NCBI RefSeq assembly: GCF_003217475.1
Contig: NZ_QJSP01000025.1
Span: 1-64,000, forward strand
Source: Williamsia limnetica
Lineage (GTDB): Bacteria > Actinomycetota > Actinomycetes > Mycobacteriales > Mycobacteriaceae
Length of the DNA stretch: 64,000 bases
Direction: 5' to 3'
Below the pieces are notes generated by a model that saw nothing but the letters and a program-made list of their open reading frames with translations, was not told the origin of the DNA and ran no database searches. Of the stretch, positions 34,123 through 43,296 are shown piece by piece. A program made the position numbers and the translations under genes. Numbering within the stretch: the stretch's first letter is position 1; each line of letters opens with the position of its first letter.

Positions 34123-35288
34123 TGTCAACTCGTTCGGGCAAGAACGTGCTCATCACATTCGGCAGATCATTTTTGACCCTCGAACTCGCACGCCTGATGA
34201 ATGCCGGTGGACACAATGTGTTCATCGCGGATTCGATGCGGTTTCCGATCTCACGGTTCTCCAATTCGGTGCAGAAGGTTTTTCGGGTGCCGCGGCCGAA
34301 GTTCGAGCCACGTGAATATGTCGACGAAATAGCAAGATTGGTCCACGCCGAATCGATCGATCTGGTGATTCCGATCCATGAAGAGACCGACATTCTGGCG
34401 ATGGCGCAGGACCAGTTCCCGCCTGAATGCGAGCTGCTGCTCTCTGATTTCTTGACCGAGAACCGCCTGCACAACAAGTTCGAGTATCAGGTGTTGCTCG
34501 ACGGTCTGGGTATTCCGACGCTGAAGTACGCCCAAGTGCGTTCGGAAGAAGAGTTGACCGCGCTTGATTTCGATCGGCCTTTTGCGCTCAAGCAAGTTTA
34601 TTCACGGGGTTCGCAAGAGGTGTACAAAGTCAACCCGGGTGAGGTGCCTGAGGGCCTCGCGTTCGACCCGCTTAATCCCTGGCTGGCGCAGGAGTGGCTC
34701 AAAGGCGAGAAGTACTGCACGTATTCGGTATGCCACCGCGGCAAGATCTATGCTCATACCGTTTATCCGGTGCGATACGCGATCAATGGGCAGTCGTGTC
34801 TGACCTTCGAGCCGATTATCCATCCCGGTATTGATGAATGGGTGGCGCAGCGCGTGAAAGAAATCGATTTCACCGGCCAGATAGGTTTCGATTTCATCGA
34901 GCATCCTGATCGCGGCCTGTACACCATCGAATGCAATCCGCGATCGACCAGCGGAATCTTGATGTTCGAACCACACAACCGCGTCGATCGCGCGTTCTTC
35001 GGTGACAACGACGAGGTGATCCGGCCGGATCCGGACGCGCGGAAGATGCTCGGCCCCGGGATGTTGCTCTACGGCTGGCGCAAATCGGCGCTGGAAGGTA
35101 ACACCTTGCGGGGCTTTGCCCGAGACTACCGGCGCACCGATGAGGTCATCAGCCAACGCGACGACATCGGTCCGCTCGCCGGCATCCCGCTGGCCATGGG
35201 AAACATTCTGCTGAACTCGATGCGCTACAAAGTCGGGCTCGCCGAGGGTTTCATGCACGATCACGAGTGGGACGGCCAGCAGATCTGA
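34122..35288 (+). CDS. ATP-grasp family ligase
   Basis: A 388-residue ATP-grasp enzyme. The preATP-grasp region KNVLITFGRSFLTLELARLMNAGG is followed by the ATP-binding lid and core: FALKQVYSRGSQEV, LAQEWLKGEKYC, and the metal/phosphate segment IGFDFIEHPDRGLYTIECNPRSTSG. Such enzymes ligate a carboxylate to an amine or thiol using ATP. Which acids are joined is unknown. Third-codon positions are visibly less GC-rich than in the neighbours (many TTT, AAT, GAT and ATA codons), and it stands alone, flanked by a divergent gene and a terminator. The ATG at 34122 overlaps by one base the TGA of a 14-codon hydrophobic leader-like frame from ATG 34078. Confidence 0.82.
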   Translation: MSTRSGKNVLITFGRSFLTLELARLMNAGGHNVFIADSMRFPISRFSNSVQKVFRVPRPKFEPREYVDEIARLVHAESIDLVIPIHEETDILAMAQDQFPPECELLLSDFLTENRLHNKFEYQVLLDGLGIPTLKYAQVRSEEELTALDFDRPFALKQVYSRGSQEVYKVNPGEVPEGLAFDPLNPWLAQEWLKGEKYCTYSVCHRGKIYAHTVYPVRYAINGQSCLTFEPIIHPGIDEWVAQRVKEIDFTGQIGFDFIEHPDRGLYTIECNPRSTSGILMFEPHNRVDRAFFGDNDEVIRPDPDARKMLGPGMLLYGWRKSALEGNTLRGFARDYRRTDEVISQRDDIGPLAGIPLAMGNILLNSMRYKVGLAEGFMHDHEWDGQQI

Positions 35289-35363
35289 GGGTGGCTGGAT
35301 ACTCGCCTGCCCACGCTGCCAGCGCGAGCACGCCTTTCCGTGCCCCGACTGGGTTCGCCGGAT

Positions 35364-35398
35364 GGTGTTGCCGCCCAGCCTATCTGGGGGGCAACACC
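35364..35398 (+). terminator. Rho-independent terminator after the ATP-grasp gene
   Basis: Arms GGTGTTGCCGCCCAG and CTGGGGGGCAACACC form a 15-bp stem with one mismatch and a 5-base loop, followed by gtgcgttttt. This is a textbook intrinsic terminator, unusually strong for this genome type. Confidence 0.75.
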
Positions 35399-35449
35399 GT
35401 GCGTTTTTCGCACTATGGCGCACTGGGACTCGGCGGCGGTTCGCACACC

Positions 35450-35498
35450 GTCCCGCTCGCGAAACTTGGCGCCGCTCGCTCCGTAACGCGAGCGGGAC
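35450..35498. repeat. Second stem-loop in the same intergenic region
   Basis: Perfect 12-bp arms GTCCCGCTCGCG (35450-35461) and CGCGAGCGGGAC (35487-35498) around a 25-bp loop. It lies before the convergent hydrolase gene and may terminate its transcript. The rest of 35289-35564 shows no credible gene. Confidence 0.55.
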
Positions 35499-35564
35499 CA
35501 AGATCTGTGAGCGAGAGAGTGCTTCTTGACTGTCGACACCCAACTTCACGCGGTGTTCAGCGGG

Positions 35565-36401
35565 TCAGGCCCGGTTCTCGATACAGAAAGCGACGATTCG
35601 CTCGATGCTGTCGCCGGGCCCGGTGAAGAGGCCGCCATGACCTGCTCCATCGATCTGCGCGAAGGCTGAATGCGGTATCAGTGCCGCTGTCTCTCGTGAC
35701 GAGGTGGGCGGGAAGAACAGATCGTGCTCGAAAGCCAGTACCAGAGTGGGGATGTCGATGTGCGCGAGATGCTCGGGCAGAGGTTCGCCGGCGCTGATCC
35801 AGGCGTAGGAGGCCGTGAGCTGACCCTTGAAGCCGTCGGGACTCGCCCAGCCGCCGTCGGACGCGCTCAAGAGGTCGCGCCAGCCGGCGACGGTGGCGGG
35901 GTCCTGGAGCAGGGTGGTGTGCAGGGTTGTCATCAATTGCTCGAAAACCAGTACGGCCTGCGGGATCTCGCCGATCTGCTCGATCAATCCGATTTCCATC
36001 TCGCCGACCAGGGCTCCGATGGGTGACGGTTGTAGACCGGCGAAAAGTACTGTGGCCTTGATCAAGTCGGGTCGGGTGCGCAGCATGGACTGGGTGACGT
36101 AGCAGCCCATCGAGTAGCCGATCACGATCGCCTCGGTGATGCCGAGATGGTCGAGCAGCGCCTCGGCGTCGCCGGCCATGTCGGCGATAGAATAAGGCGC
36201 AGGCGGGGCCGAGGACGGAGACAAACCCCTTGCGTTGTAGGAGATCACAGAGAAACCCGCGTCGACCAGAGAAGTGGTCAGTCCGCACAGCTCCCAGACC
36301 AGTGCCGGCATCCCGAGTCCGCCGTTGAGCAGGACAGCAGGTCCTGCGCCGACTCGACTGACGCCCAGCGTGATTCCGCTCGCGAGCTCTACGTTCTCCA
36401 T
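35565..36401 (-). CDS. Alpha/beta hydrolase
   Basis: About 278 residues of the alpha/beta hydrolase fold. Motifs are LLNGGLGMPALVWELC, YNARGLSPSSAPP, the nucleophile elbow GYSMGC, and the catalytic His in IDGAGHGGLF, with an acidic residue in VLAFEHDLFFP. ATG 36401 has gaggggc upstream; an upstream frame to 36461 is not supported. Only 13 bp separate it from the thioesterase-like gene on the same strand, so they likely form an operon with the MFS transporter and GntR genes further upstream. Substrate unknown. Confidence 0.82.
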   Translation of the reverse strand: MENVELASGITLGVSRVGAGPAVLLNGGLGMPALVWELCGLTTSLVDAGFSVISYNARGLSPSSAPPAPYSIADMAGDAEALLDHLGITEAIVIGYSMGCYVTQSMLRTRPDLIKATVLFAGLQPSPIGALVGEMEIGLIEQIGEIPQAVLVFEQLMTTLHTTLLQDPATVAGWRDLLSASDGGWASPDGFKGQLTASYAWISAGEPLPEHLAHIDIPTLVLAFEHDLFFPPTSSRETAALIPHSAFAQIDGAGHGGLFTGPGDSIERIVAFCIENRA

Positions 36402-36414
36402 CGCCCCTCGGTGT

Positions 36415-37236
36415 CTAGACCAGACCGGTTCTGTTGGTGAAATCGATTTGTGCTGCTGCATTGCTGACAGCGGTGACCATACCGGTCCCGTAGGGCCCCT
36501 TGCGGTCGTATAGCGTCGCTGTTCCCACGGAGATACCGTCCGCCGTGAGGTGGGTGTCGGCCTCGATCCCGAGCTGCGGGCCTTCTGGGAGGCGGGAGAG
36601 CGCCATCGTCAGGTCGCAGTTGATGTAGCCGATGCCTTCGGTGCCGAGATTGGTGACCAGGCTTGTCGACTCCGCGGACTGGACCGCATGGATGAACGGC
36701 GACGCGGGCTCATCCGGTACCACCGCCATGGCGGTGCTCCACGCACGCTTACGGGCGACGTTCTGGTGGTTGCCGATGCCCCGAGTCCAGTCGGTGTCGT
36801 CGGTCTGCATCCAGGGGTGGCGCGACCGGGAACCCTCGGCGGCTGCTTCCTCCGGCGGCGTAAACGTCGTTGACGGATGCCATTCGCTCCCTGGAGGTGG
36901 CCCTGACCTACGGAGGAATACGCTGGTCGCGCGTGCAACGATGACGTCTTCTTGCATGACCTCGACATCGGCGACCCTGATGCGCCGGCCGGAACGGACC
37001 ATGCGGGTGTGCAGCGTCATCGGCTGGTTCTTCGCGGCCTTGAACAGGTCGAACGTCAACCGCGCCGGGACGAAGTCGGGGTCCGCGAACTCTTGCTCGA
37101 GAGCGCGCGCCGCCGCGGAACACACGGCCGGTCCGTTGAGCGAATCCGAACTCCAGGCGCTCATCGACCACTTGGTGGGAAGCAGCGCATCGTCGCCCGG
37201 CCGGATGATGAAGAAGCTGAGTGGTTCGGACACCAA
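36415..37236 (-). CDS. Thioesterase-superfamily protein (TesB-like double hotdog)
   Basis: A 273-residue protein with two hotdog-like halves. LNGPAVCSAAARALEQEF, PARLTFDLFKAAKNQPM and RRIRVADVEVMQEDVIVARATSVFLR resemble acyl-CoA thioesterase II, and the C-terminal half holds INCDLTMALSRLPEGPQLGIE and LYDRKGPYGTG. It could be a CoA-thioester hydrolase; the classical Asp/Gln/Thr triad is not clear. It lies 9 bp downstream of the MFS gene and 13 bp before the hydrolase gene, in one same-strand run. Confidence 0.7.
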   Translation of the reverse strand: MVSEPLSFFIIRPGDDALLPTKWSMSAWSSDSLNGPAVCSAAARALEQEFADPDFVPARLTFDLFKAAKNQPMTLHTRMVRSGRRIRVADVEVMQEDVIVARATSVFLRRSGPPPGSEWHPSTTFTPPEEAAAEGSRSRHPWMQTDDTDWTRGIGNHQNVARKRAWSTAMAVVPDEPASPFIHAVQSAESTSLVTNLGTEGIGYINCDLTMALSRLPEGPQLGIEADTHLTADGISVGTATLYDRKGPYGTGMVTAVSNAAAQIDFTNRTGLV

Positions 37237-37245
37237 TCGATAGTG

Positions 37246-38487
37246 TCAGAGGCTCGCCGACATCGCCGGATCGGGTGTGATCACCGCGCCAGAGGGATGC
37301 CGTCGGGACATTCGGGTGATGAACAGCAAGGTTGCCGCGGCAGCGACCGCGCCGAACCCGAACATCCACGGGTAGGTCACGGCCGGCAGGTACTCGTTCA
37401 GGTAGGCCAGGGTCGCGGGAACGGCGAACCCGAGATAGGTCAAGGCGTAGTAAACCGCGGTGAGGCCGGCTAGGTCCCCTGGTCCCGCGATCCGCTGCAC
37501 CTCTGACAGGCCCGCCACCAGCGCGATCCCGTACCCCGCGCCCAGAACCACCGCCGCGAGCAACACCGCCCAGATCGTCAACAGCGCAGAAGCCAGTGCG
37601 GCTGCGGCCATCCCGAGGATCAGCAACGCCAGTGCCACTTGGCTGGCTCGTGCAGAACCCGGTCGGTCGATTCGCCGTGCCACCGTTTGGATGGCGAAAC
37701 CACAACTGAGCGTGACGACGGATATCAGCGCCGCGAACGCCATCGGCGCGGCTTCGACTTCTGGCGCGATCAGCGACGGGAGAATCGCCTGACACCCGAT
37801 GGCCGCCCCGAACACCCAGGGCGCCAACGGTACGACCACCAGCAGAAACCTCGCGTGTCCTGCCGACGGGATCTTCAGGTCAGCGAACAGCCCGGCACGC
37901 GCCTTCGGCTTCGTCTCCGGCACATTCCACACCCACACCGCACCGACCAGGCAGATCGCCGCATTGAGTACGTATGAGAACGCATGCGGCCAGGGGCCCC
38001 ACTCCGCGAGTACACCCGCTGTGCCTGCGCCGATGCCAAAGCCTGCTGTGAGGCTCATGGCGGCGCGCTTCGCACCGCTGCCCACCCTGTCGCGAGAAAA
38101 CGGCGGACTGGACAACTCCTTGAGCCAACTGGTGCCCACTGCCATCGCGAGCCCGATGGCGATGCCGCAGAGGATCCGCCCGATGGCCAGCAGCGCAACG
38201 TCATCGGTGGCAACCGCCAGCACCATTGATCCGGCCGCAGCGATGAACGCGGCCGGACGCATGAGCGGACGGCGGCCATAGCGGTCCGACAGCGGACCGC
38301 CGATCAACAGTGCCGGGATCATGCCGAGTACATAGGCGAACAGCAGAACGTCGACCGTCGGGCCGGACATGTCGTACTCGTGCTTGTAGAACACCAGCAG
38401 TGGAGTGAACTCGTTGCCACCCCAGGCGATCGCGAACATCGCCGCGCAGACGCCGTACCAGTTGCGTCTCATGTCCTCGCTCTTCAC
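37246..38487 (-). CDS. Major facilitator superfamily transporter
   Basis: A 413-residue, about 12-helix MFS protein. The loop 2-3 motif GGPLSDRYGRRPLMRPAAF is the classic MFS signature, and the fifth helix carries GIAIGLAMAVGTSWLKELSS. The substrate is unknown, probably a small organic anion or drug. Its start overlaps by 4 bp the end of the GntR regulator gene, so the regulator likely controls it. Confidence 0.9.
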   Translation of the reverse strand: MKSEDMRRNWYGVCAAMFAIAWGGNEFTPLLVFYKHEYDMSGPTVDVLLFAYVLGMIPALLIGGPLSDRYGRRPLMRPAAFIAAAGSMVLAVATDDVALLAIGRILCGIAIGLAMAVGTSWLKELSSPPFSRDRVGSGAKRAAMSLTAGFGIGAGTAGVLAEWGPWPHAFSYVLNAAICLVGAVWVWNVPETKPKARAGLFADLKIPSAGHARFLLVVVPLAPWVFGAAIGCQAILPSLIAPEVEAAPMAFAALISVVTLSCGFAIQTVARRIDRPGSARASQVALALLILGMAAAALASALLTIWAVLLAAVVLGAGYGIALVAGLSEVQRIAGPGDLAGLTAVYYALTYLGFAVPATLAYLNEYLPAVTYPWMFGFGAVAAAATLLFITRMSRRHPSGAVITPDPAMSASL

Positions 38488-39125
38488 GATGGTGGCCTCC
38501 GCAGGTCGTGGACCGCGGTCAGGTGTGCGGACAGTGTCTCAGCGAAGGCGTCGACGTCACCGGCTTCGATCAGGTCGGTCAATTCGGTGTGGTGTTTGAT
38601 GATCCGCTGCATCTGCGCGCGGTCACGCTGCACGGAGGCGCTCGTCATCCTGAGCTGGCGATCGCGAAGGGTGTCGTAGAACGCCGCCAGCAGGGGATTG
38701 CCTGCGGCCTGGACGAAGATGCGGTGAAAAGTAGCGTCTTCCCTGGTGAACGCATCGACGTCACCGGATTCGGCGTGGGTGACGTGCCGTTCGATGCCGG
38801 CCCGCAGCTCACGTACGACGGCGGAGCGGTCGGTGCCGGCCAAGATGCGGACAGCTCCCGTCTCCACGATGAACCGTGCGCCGATCACGTGTTCTGCCTC
38901 ATCAGGTGGCACCGGGACGATCAGCGCCCCACGTTTTGGGTACAGCTTCATCCAGCCCTCGGCTTCGAGGCGCAGAAAGGCCTCGCGTACCGGGGTGCGC
39001 GACATCTCCAGTGAGGTGGCGACCTCGCCTTCGCTGATCAGCTCACCACCGGCCAGAGACCCGGACAGGATCCGGTCCTTGACCCGGCGGTAGGCGCGCT
39101 CGGCGGCAGACAAAGCGATAGACAC
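38484..39125 (-). CDS. GntR/FCD-family transcriptional regulator
   Basis: A 213-residue regulator with an N-terminal winged helix (YRRVKDRILSGSL, GEVATSLEMSRTPVREAFLRLEAEGW) and a C-terminal all-helical FCD ligand-binding domain (HVTHAESGDVDAFTREDATFHRIFVQAAGNPLL, with His for metal). FadR/FCD proteins often repress adjacent catabolic or transport genes and respond to a carboxylic acid. It is the first gene of the run with MFS, thioesterase and hydrolase; a 117-bp gap to the TPR-like gene upstream holds its promoter. Confidence 0.92.
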   Translation of the reverse strand: MSIALSAAERAYRRVKDRILSGSLAGGELISEGEVATSLEMSRTPVREAFLRLEAEGWMKLYPKRGALIVPVPPDEAEHVIGARFIVETGAVRILAGTDRSAVVRELRAGIERHVTHAESGDVDAFTREDATFHRIFVQAAGNPLLAAFYDTLRDRQLRMTSASVQRDRAQMQRIIKHHTELTDLIEAGDVDAFAETLSAHLTAVHDLRRPPS

Positions 39126-39161
39126 AACTTGTATCTAAGCACAGTGGACCGACGTGCAGAA

Positions 39162-39225
39162 TTCGCGCCACCTGCACGCGTACGCGACAGGTGCAACTGG
39201 CGCGTATGCGCGCACGTGGCGCGAA
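39162..39225. repeat. Inverted repeat between the TPR-like and GntR genes
   Basis: TTCGCGCCAC (39162-39171) and GTGGCGCGAA (39216-39225) form 10-bp perfect arms around a 44-base centre that itself has CACCTG and CAGGTG sub-repeats. It lies just after the stop of the TPR-like gene and before the GntR start, so it may be a terminator or operator. Confidence 0.4.
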
Positions 39226-39242
39226 CTTGGGGAAAGTAGCGC

Positions 39243-39680
39243 TCAGCGCCCGGTGGGTTCGGGGGATTGCTGCAGGTGGCGGGCGGCAGCATCGCGGAAG
39301 ACGACCGATTTGCGGTGCTGTCCGGCGGCTGCGAGGACGTCGGCGGTCCGGTTGCACAGGTCTGCGGCCTCGTCGTGGCGGCCCAAGCCATCGAGGGTGG
39401 CGATCATGTGCTCGGTGACGTCGAGGGTGTCGGGGTCTGTCGGGCCATGGGTGAAGGTGTACTTGGCGAGTAGATCGCGGCACATCGGTTCGCAGTCGGC
39501 CCATAATTTCAGCCGCACCTGACAGCGGATCACGTCGTGCAGATTGGACAGGCACATGAGCGAGTAAGGGCCTTCGCGGCGGCATCGGATCTCGCGAAGA
39601 ACCGAGAACTCGGCAAGCGCGTGGGTGTACTCGCCGGCTGCGAACAGCTCGGTCGCCTCGCGCTGCATCTCGTCGAGCAC
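39243..39680 (-). CDS. TPR-like helical protein
   Basis: A 145-residue protein rich in paired helices with TPR-like spacing (AAGEYTHALAEFSVLREIR, CRDLLAKYTFTHGPTDPDTLDVTEHMIATLDGLGRHDEAADLCNRTADVL). No catalytic residues or signal peptide. The role is likely protein-protein binding. It stands alone between the GntR and YibE/F genes; no function is assignable. Confidence 0.6.
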   Translation of the reverse strand: MLDEMQREATELFAAGEYTHALAEFSVLREIRCRREGPYSLMCLSNLHDVIRCQVRLKLWADCEPMCRDLLAKYTFTHGPTDPDTLDVTEHMIATLDGLGRHDEAADLCNRTADVLAAAGQHRKSVVFRDAAARHLQQSPEPTGR

Positions 39681-39747
39681 GTCACCATCATCGCGTACCG
39701 GCGCGCTGCGCTGTGGTGATTCACCGAAATCTGCCTAAGGTGACCGG

Positions 39748-41229
39748 GTGAGCCGAGCATCTGGATCTGACGAGTCGCATTCGACCCACAGTCACGGTCA
39801 CGGCGACGCAGCGAAGCGGAGCTCGCCCCACAGCCATGGCCTGGTCGACGTGGATTTGCATCCGGTGGTGGCGAAGGCTGTGGTCGGCCTGCTGGTGACC
39901 AGTGCTCTCGCGGTGATCGCGGGGCTGATCCTGCTCTGGCCGAGCGACCGGGAGCATGACGTACCCGTCATCTTCCAGTCGGCGGGTGGTGGTTCGGTTC
40001 AGATCGAATCCGGCCAGGTGGTGGCCCAGGCGACGGCTGACTGCTTGAACCCGCAAGCGGGCAAAGTATTTGCGGGCGACCCTGCGGTGCTGACCGTCAA
40101 GAACGGACCCTGCATCCAGAACACGGTGGCGCTGTCCAGTGGTCCGAACGAGGGCGCCAACACCCTCCTCGAGGTCCCGACCAACCGGGTGCAGGCAGGC
40201 GTCCAGCAGGACACCGGTAGCGACGAGCTCACGCCCGAACAACTGGCCAAACCGCAAGCCGGTCAACCTGACCTGAGCATCGGCGACGAGATAAAGCTGT
40301 CGCGTTCGGCCGGTGTCGACGGCGGCGACACGTACTCGTACTTCGACCACAAACGGTCGACGTCTGTCCTGGTCTGGGCGCTGGTGTTCGTCGCAGCGAT
40401 CGTGCTGGTGGCGTCGTGGCGCGGATTGCGGTCGGTGATCGGGCTGGTCTTCGCGTTCGTGGTGCTGTTCGGGTTCACCTTGCCTGCGATGCTCGACGGT
40501 GAATCGCCGGTGGCTGTGGCGATCGTGTCGTCCGCAGCGATCCTCTTCGTCGTGATCTATCTGGCGCACGGGGTGAGCCTGAGAACCAGTGCAGCACTGC
40601 TCGGGACTCTGGTTTCGCTCTTGCTGGCCGGCTTTCTGTCCTGGCTGTCGATCGAGACGATGCACATTTCGGGGCTCGGCCAAGATCAGACGACCAATCT
40701 GCAAATTTACAACAACGCGATATCGGTGGACGGTATCTTGTTGGCCGGGTTCATCATCGGCGCTCTCGGTGTGCTCAACGACGTGACGATCACCCAGGCG
40801 TCGGCGGTCTTCGAACTCTCCGAGGCAGACGGAGGAAACCGCCTGCAAACCTTCACGGCGGCGATGCGCGTGGGCCGTGACCACATCGCCAGCACCGTGT
40901 ACACGTTGGTGTTCGCCTATGCAGGCAGCACGTTGCCGCTGCTGCTGCTGTTCTCCGTGTCGGGGCAGTCGTTCTCGACGCTGATCACCACCGACCTGGT
41001 GGCGGTCGAACTCGCGCGGTCATTTGTCGGCGGTATAGCGATCGCGTTGTCGGTGCCGTTGACCACTGCAGTGGCAGTGATGTTGACCAGCACGGGCAAG
41101 GCAGCTGCGCCGACGCAACGCGAGCCCAGTCCCGGAACTGAGTCTCCCAAGCTCGTATCTCCCCAACCGTCTCCCCAGCCCCGGTCTCCCCAGCCACGGT
41201 CCGGTGGCAGGCACTCGCTCCCGGAGTAA
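39748..41229 (+). CDS. YibE/F-like membrane protein
   Basis: A 493-residue membrane protein of the YibE/F family, function unknown. The N-terminus has a His-rich stretch (THSHGHGD), then one helix at about 45-65, an extracytoplasmic region of about 120 residues, and six to seven helices including YLAHGVSLRTSAALLGTLVSLLLAG and LGVLNDVTITQASAVFEL, which is typical. The tail ends in a Pro-rich repeat (PQPSPQPRSPQPRS). It probably acts in the membrane in transport or envelope homeostasis. GTG 39748 is used. Confidence 0.8.
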   Translation: MSRASGSDESHSTHSHGHGDAAKRSSPHSHGLVDVDLHPVVAKAVVGLLVTSALAVIAGLILLWPSDREHDVPVIFQSAGGGSVQIESGQVVAQATADCLNPQAGKVFAGDPAVLTVKNGPCIQNTVALSSGPNEGANTLLEVPTNRVQAGVQQDTGSDELTPEQLAKPQAGQPDLSIGDEIKLSRSAGVDGGDTYSYFDHKRSTSVLVWALVFVAAIVLVASWRGLRSVIGLVFAFVVLFGFTLPAMLDGESPVAVAIVSSAAILFVVIYLAHGVSLRTSAALLGTLVSLLLAGFLSWLSIETMHISGLGQDQTTNLQIYNNAISVDGILLAGFIIGALGVLNDVTITQASAVFELSEADGGNRLQTFTAAMRVGRDHIASTVYTLVFAYAGSTLPLLLLFSVSGQSFSTLITTDLVAVELARSFVGGIAIALSVPLTTAVAVMLTSTGKAAAPTQREPSPGTESPKLVSPQPSPQPRSPQPRSGGRHSLPE

Positions 41230-41236
41230 CTGGTGT

Positions 41237-42229
41237 TCAGCTCGGATCAGCGACCGTGTTCGTGACCGAACCGATCGAATCGATCGACAGGGTCACCTCG
41301 TCGCCCGGTGAGATCCAGCGATTCAGTTCGAGACCGCAACCCATCGGCAAAGTCCCCGAGGTGATCAGTTCACCCGAATGCAAATTCTCGGACTGGCTGG
41401 CGTACGCCACCACTTCGCCTGGGGTGTAACGCAGTCCGCGTGTACTCGTCGACGACCAGCGGGTGCCGTTCACGTGTACAGCAGCGCCGAGCTGGTCGAT
41501 CTTCGGCAGGATCTCATCGGCGGTGACGACCACCGAACCGATGGAGCTGCCGAACGTCTTGGCTTTGACGACGGGCCCGAAAACCCCGCGGCGCTGCTCG
41601 TCCCACTGCACGTCGCGGGCGCTGAAATCGTTGAAGACCACGAATCCGCCGATGGCCGCAGCGGCCTTTTCCGGGGTCGCATCGCGCACCGGATGGGCAA
41701 GGATCATGCCGAACTCGAGCTCGAAATCCAGTTCGGTGGTGTAGGCCGGCCAGGGCATCGGCTCGCCGTCGCCGATGACGGTCAGGTGGTTTCCCGTGTA
41801 GTAGACGGGGTGATCGTAGAACGCGGGTTTTGGGCGTAGCGGTGGAAACACCTTGCGCGTCAGACGTTCATAGGCCCACGCGGGTGGTCGGGCCGCCGGG
41901 AGATTGCGATCGAGGAGTCTGTGCGCCGCTTTCACCCAGTGTTCTTCCCAACCGAGAGAGCACCGCAGCGAACTCGGGTAGTAGGGAATCGCGGGGGCGG
42001 GCTCATTCGCCACACCGATCCCTTCGGCGGCCGCCCACTCGACCAGCTCGATGATCCGAGCCCGCGAATGGTCGCCGGTCGCGAGCAGGGCCAACAGATT
42101 TGCAGGCAGGTGCGACAGTTCGTCGAGCCCACTACGGGCGTCGAGTGCGGCTCGCAGACTGATCCAGCTCTGGGTCGGCTCGTGCAGGATGGCCAATGAT
42201 GCGGGTTCGGTGAGCCGCCGGATCTTCAC
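41237..42229 (-). CDS. Fumarylacetoacetate hydrolase family protein
   Basis: About 330 residues. The C-terminal FAH domain shows PVYYTGNHLTVIGDGEPMPWP, ELDFELEFGMIL (metal-binding Glu pair), FVVFNDFSARDVQWDEQRRGV, KTFGSSIGSVVV and GLRYTPGEVVAY. The family hydrolyses acylpyruvates such as fumarylacetoacetate. The N-terminal 150 residues are an extra region with PYYPSSLRCSLGWEEHWVKAAHRLLD. GTG 42229 overlaps the stop of the upstream metallo-hydrolase (GTGA), so the two are coupled; this supports a joint catabolic step on a ring-cleavage-type acid. Confidence 0.88.
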   Translation of the reverse strand: MKIRRLTEPASLAILHEPTQSWISLRAALDARSGLDELSHLPANLLALLATGDHSRARIIELVEWAAAEGIGVANEPAPAIPYYPSSLRCSLGWEEHWVKAAHRLLDRNLPAARPPAWAYERLTRKVFPPLRPKPAFYDHPVYYTGNHLTVIGDGEPMPWPAYTTELDFELEFGMILAHPVRDATPEKAAAAIGGFVVFNDFSARDVQWDEQRRGVFGPVVKAKTFGSSIGSVVVTADEILPKIDQLGAAVHVNGTRWSSTSTRGLRYTPGEVVAYASQSENLHSGELITSGTLPMGCGLELNRWISPGDEVTLSIDSIGSVTNTVADPS

Positions 42230-43224
42230 CGCGCGAGCTCGCGTTGCAGGGTGCCCGCGTCGGCGAACGCGCGGGCACGTCGGGTGAAGGTCGGCGCGGC
42301 GGGCTGCTGCCCGTCCCACAGCCGGAACAGGGTGCTCAGGTTCACCACGATGCGCTCGGGCGATCCCCACTGCGAAAACGGCGCGAAATCTGAACTACGC
42401 ACCATTTCCCGGGCGGCACGCAATGGTGGTGTCCCGGCAGCGAAGTGTGTTCGGCCTCCCTCTGCGACCCAATGCCAGTAGTCGCGGAGCAACTCGATCT
42501 CGGCCCGGCCGCAGATGGGTCCGTGTCCGGGTACGTAGGTCTGCGCGTCGAGGCCCAGCATGTGATCGAGGGCGTCGGTCCAATTCCGCAGGGGCCCATG
42601 CCAGATGATCGGGGTGGACCCGATGAACAACAGGTCTCCGCTGAACACCACTCCGGCGTCGGGGAGGTGGATGATGAGGTCTCCCGGGGTGTGAGCGGGA
42701 CCGAGCGTGCGCAGATGGGTGTCGCGACCACCGACGATGATCGTCTCGGTGATCTCGAAGGTGTGGTCTGGCAGGCGGGGGAGTGTGCGAGGCAGCTCGG
42801 CTCCGCCGGTCACCTGACGCATGTAGTGGCCGAGCGCCCCGACCGGTCCGGGCAGAACCCTGGCGGCGGCACCCAGTGCGGAGAATCGCGCCACCGCGCC
42901 GGGTGGCGTTTCTTCGGTCATTGCCTCCAGGGACGCGGCGGAGGTGGTGATGCGCGCAGACTGCGGCAGGGTGTCGTTGCCCCACCAGTGGTCACCGTCG
43001 GAATGGGTGTTCACCGCTTCGGTGATGGGGACCCCCGCGGTCAGTTCGCTCGCCGCCTGCGCCAAGGTCTCGGCCCGCCGCCGGTCCCACACGGTGTCGA
43101 TGACCATCGCGGCATCGTCGCCCACCACAAATCCCGTGTTGGCCTGGCCCCAACCGCCGGGGAGATCGATGAAAGCGTATGTATTGCTGTCGATTTGAGT
43201 GACCGTGTCGTGCCGAACTGGCAT
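42226..43224 (-). CDS. Metallo-beta-lactamase-fold hydrolase
   Basis: A 332-residue MBL-fold enzyme. The metal-binding motif appears as THSDGDHWWG (HxDxDH), with LGPAHTPGDLIIH, FSGDLLFIGSTPIIWHG and YVPGHGPICG giving further ligands. It hydrolyses an ester, thioester or lactone; the substrate is unknown. It is the first gene of a two-gene unit with the FAH-family enzyme and converges with no gene nearby; the next gene on this strand ends 72 bp upstream of its start. Confidence 0.87.
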   Translation of the reverse strand: MPVRHDTVTQIDSNTYAFIDLPGGWGQANTGFVVGDDAAMVIDTVWDRRRAETLAQAASELTAGVPITEAVNTHSDGDHWWGNDTLPQSARITTSAASLEAMTEETPPGAVARFSALGAAARVLPGPVGALGHYMRQVTGGAELPRTLPRLPDHTFEITETIIVGGRDTHLRTLGPAHTPGDLIIHLPDAGVVFSGDLLFIGSTPIIWHGPLRNWTDALDHMLGLDAQTYVPGHGPICGRAEIELLRDYWHWVAEGGRTHFAAGTPPLRAAREMVRSSDFAPFSQWGSPERIVVNLSTLFRLWDGQQPAAPTFTRRARAFADAGTLQRELAR

Positions 43225-43296
43225 GGGTTCGTCCTTGCGTGAGTTCTACTCGACCCGCCGATCGCATGCGGTGCGATGGGTGGCCGCGGCAACTGC

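Noticed and set aside
35267-35626. Open frames between the ATP-grasp and hydrolase genes, one with CPRC and HAFPCPDW
   Set aside because: They run over the intrinsic terminator and the second hairpin, and have no start with a ribosome site. The Cys pattern is short and unlikely to be a gene.
39725-39750. CCTAAGGTGACC before the YibE/F gene as an iron box
   Set aside because: Only one half-site is present and the gene has no iron link.
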